This document shows positions 63,931-64,000 of a DNA stretch of 64,000 bases, piece by piece (position 1 is the stretch's first letter; each line of letters starts with the position of its first letter). The stretch is from positions 4,904,148-4,968,147 of the forward strand of contig CM030931.1 of the NCBI GenBank assembly GCA_018136815.1. The letters are read 5' to 3'. The position numbers and the translations under genes are program-made. Origin of the DNA: Isochrysis galbana. Taxonomy: Eukaryota > Haptophyta > Isochrysidales > Isochrysidaceae. A model generated the notes under the pieces. That model was given only the letters and a program-made list of their open reading frames with translations, ran no database searches and was not told the DNA's origin.

Positions 63931-64000
63931 CCAATACCCAGCTCATAGCTCACAATGCACAGTGCACGCTTGGTAGCGCGCAACGGGGAACGGTAGAAGG

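Overview
The window looks like nuclear DNA of a GC-rich unicellular eukaryote. Host genes have short GT-AG introns (donors often GTGCGT or GTGAGG). There are no bacterial-style operons or ribosome-binding sites. One protein has an N-terminus suggesting delivery to a plastid. ShKT, MLO-like, sirtuin and RS/FHA proteins together with dense repeats suggest an alga with a complex plastid (haptophyte-like or similar), but that placement is inference only.

Host genes recognised: a KDEL-tailed thioredoxin-fold ER protein (1068-1544, -); an 11-exon MLO-like membrane protein with an ShKT-like domain and four EF-hands (4383-9094, +); Erv46/ERGIC3 (14883-17428, -); a C2H2 + fibronectin-III protein (20856-23499, -); a cysteine synthase-type PLP enzyme (24954-26096, +); an RS-S1-FHA protein of the SNIP1/DAWDLE type (28249-29565, -); a SIRT7-like sirtuin with four PHD-like fingers (35757-39623, +); a putative plastid membrane protein (43746-44663, -); a small four-helix membrane protein (58229-58723, +); a coiled-coil protein (59768-61177, -); and two unrecognised proteins (48777-49340, -; 63127-63747, +). 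Exon phases of the MLO-like, C2H2/FN3, RS-S1-FHA and coiled-coil models all close. Six internal codons-worth of ERGIC3 exons are not fully resolved.

Most of the remainder is mobile DNA. (1) Three related Ty3/gypsy-type LTR elements (E3 2761-, E2 10307-13049, E1 49363-56839) share LTRs beginning TGTCGCAT, and in all three the gag start codon lies inside the LTR. E1 has TG...CA ends and a 5-bp target duplication (CCCAT) but lacks protease and most of RT. E2 (duplication GAAGC) has protease and the start of RT but lacks the rest. (2) A LINE family is present as 5' heads, 3' ends, RT and C-terminal fragments. Two insertions have long target duplications (17-18 bp) that define the element ends: a 5' hairpin and a 3' oligo-T. 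Several copies show the inverted-head-plus-tail layout expected of twin priming. (3) Two broken tyrosine-recombinase genes lie at 45.3-48.1 kb (interrupted by a LINE) and 61.6-62.7 kb. (4) A DNA element family has the terminal motif TCGCGTTCCGTCAAAAGAGG and a subterminal 60-bp repeat array (10.1, 43.3 and 63.8 kb). It is associated with a four-copy unrecognised ORF family. (5) There is a GC-rich fold-back element at 18.8-19.8 kb and long (GA)n tracts.

Together the genes do not form one pathway. Several belong to the secretory system (KDEL protein, ERGIC3, MLO-like) or to nuclear regulation and RNA processing (sirtuin, RS-S1-FHA). The most distinctive material is the set of unusual domain fusions and the nested, datable mobile-element insertions.
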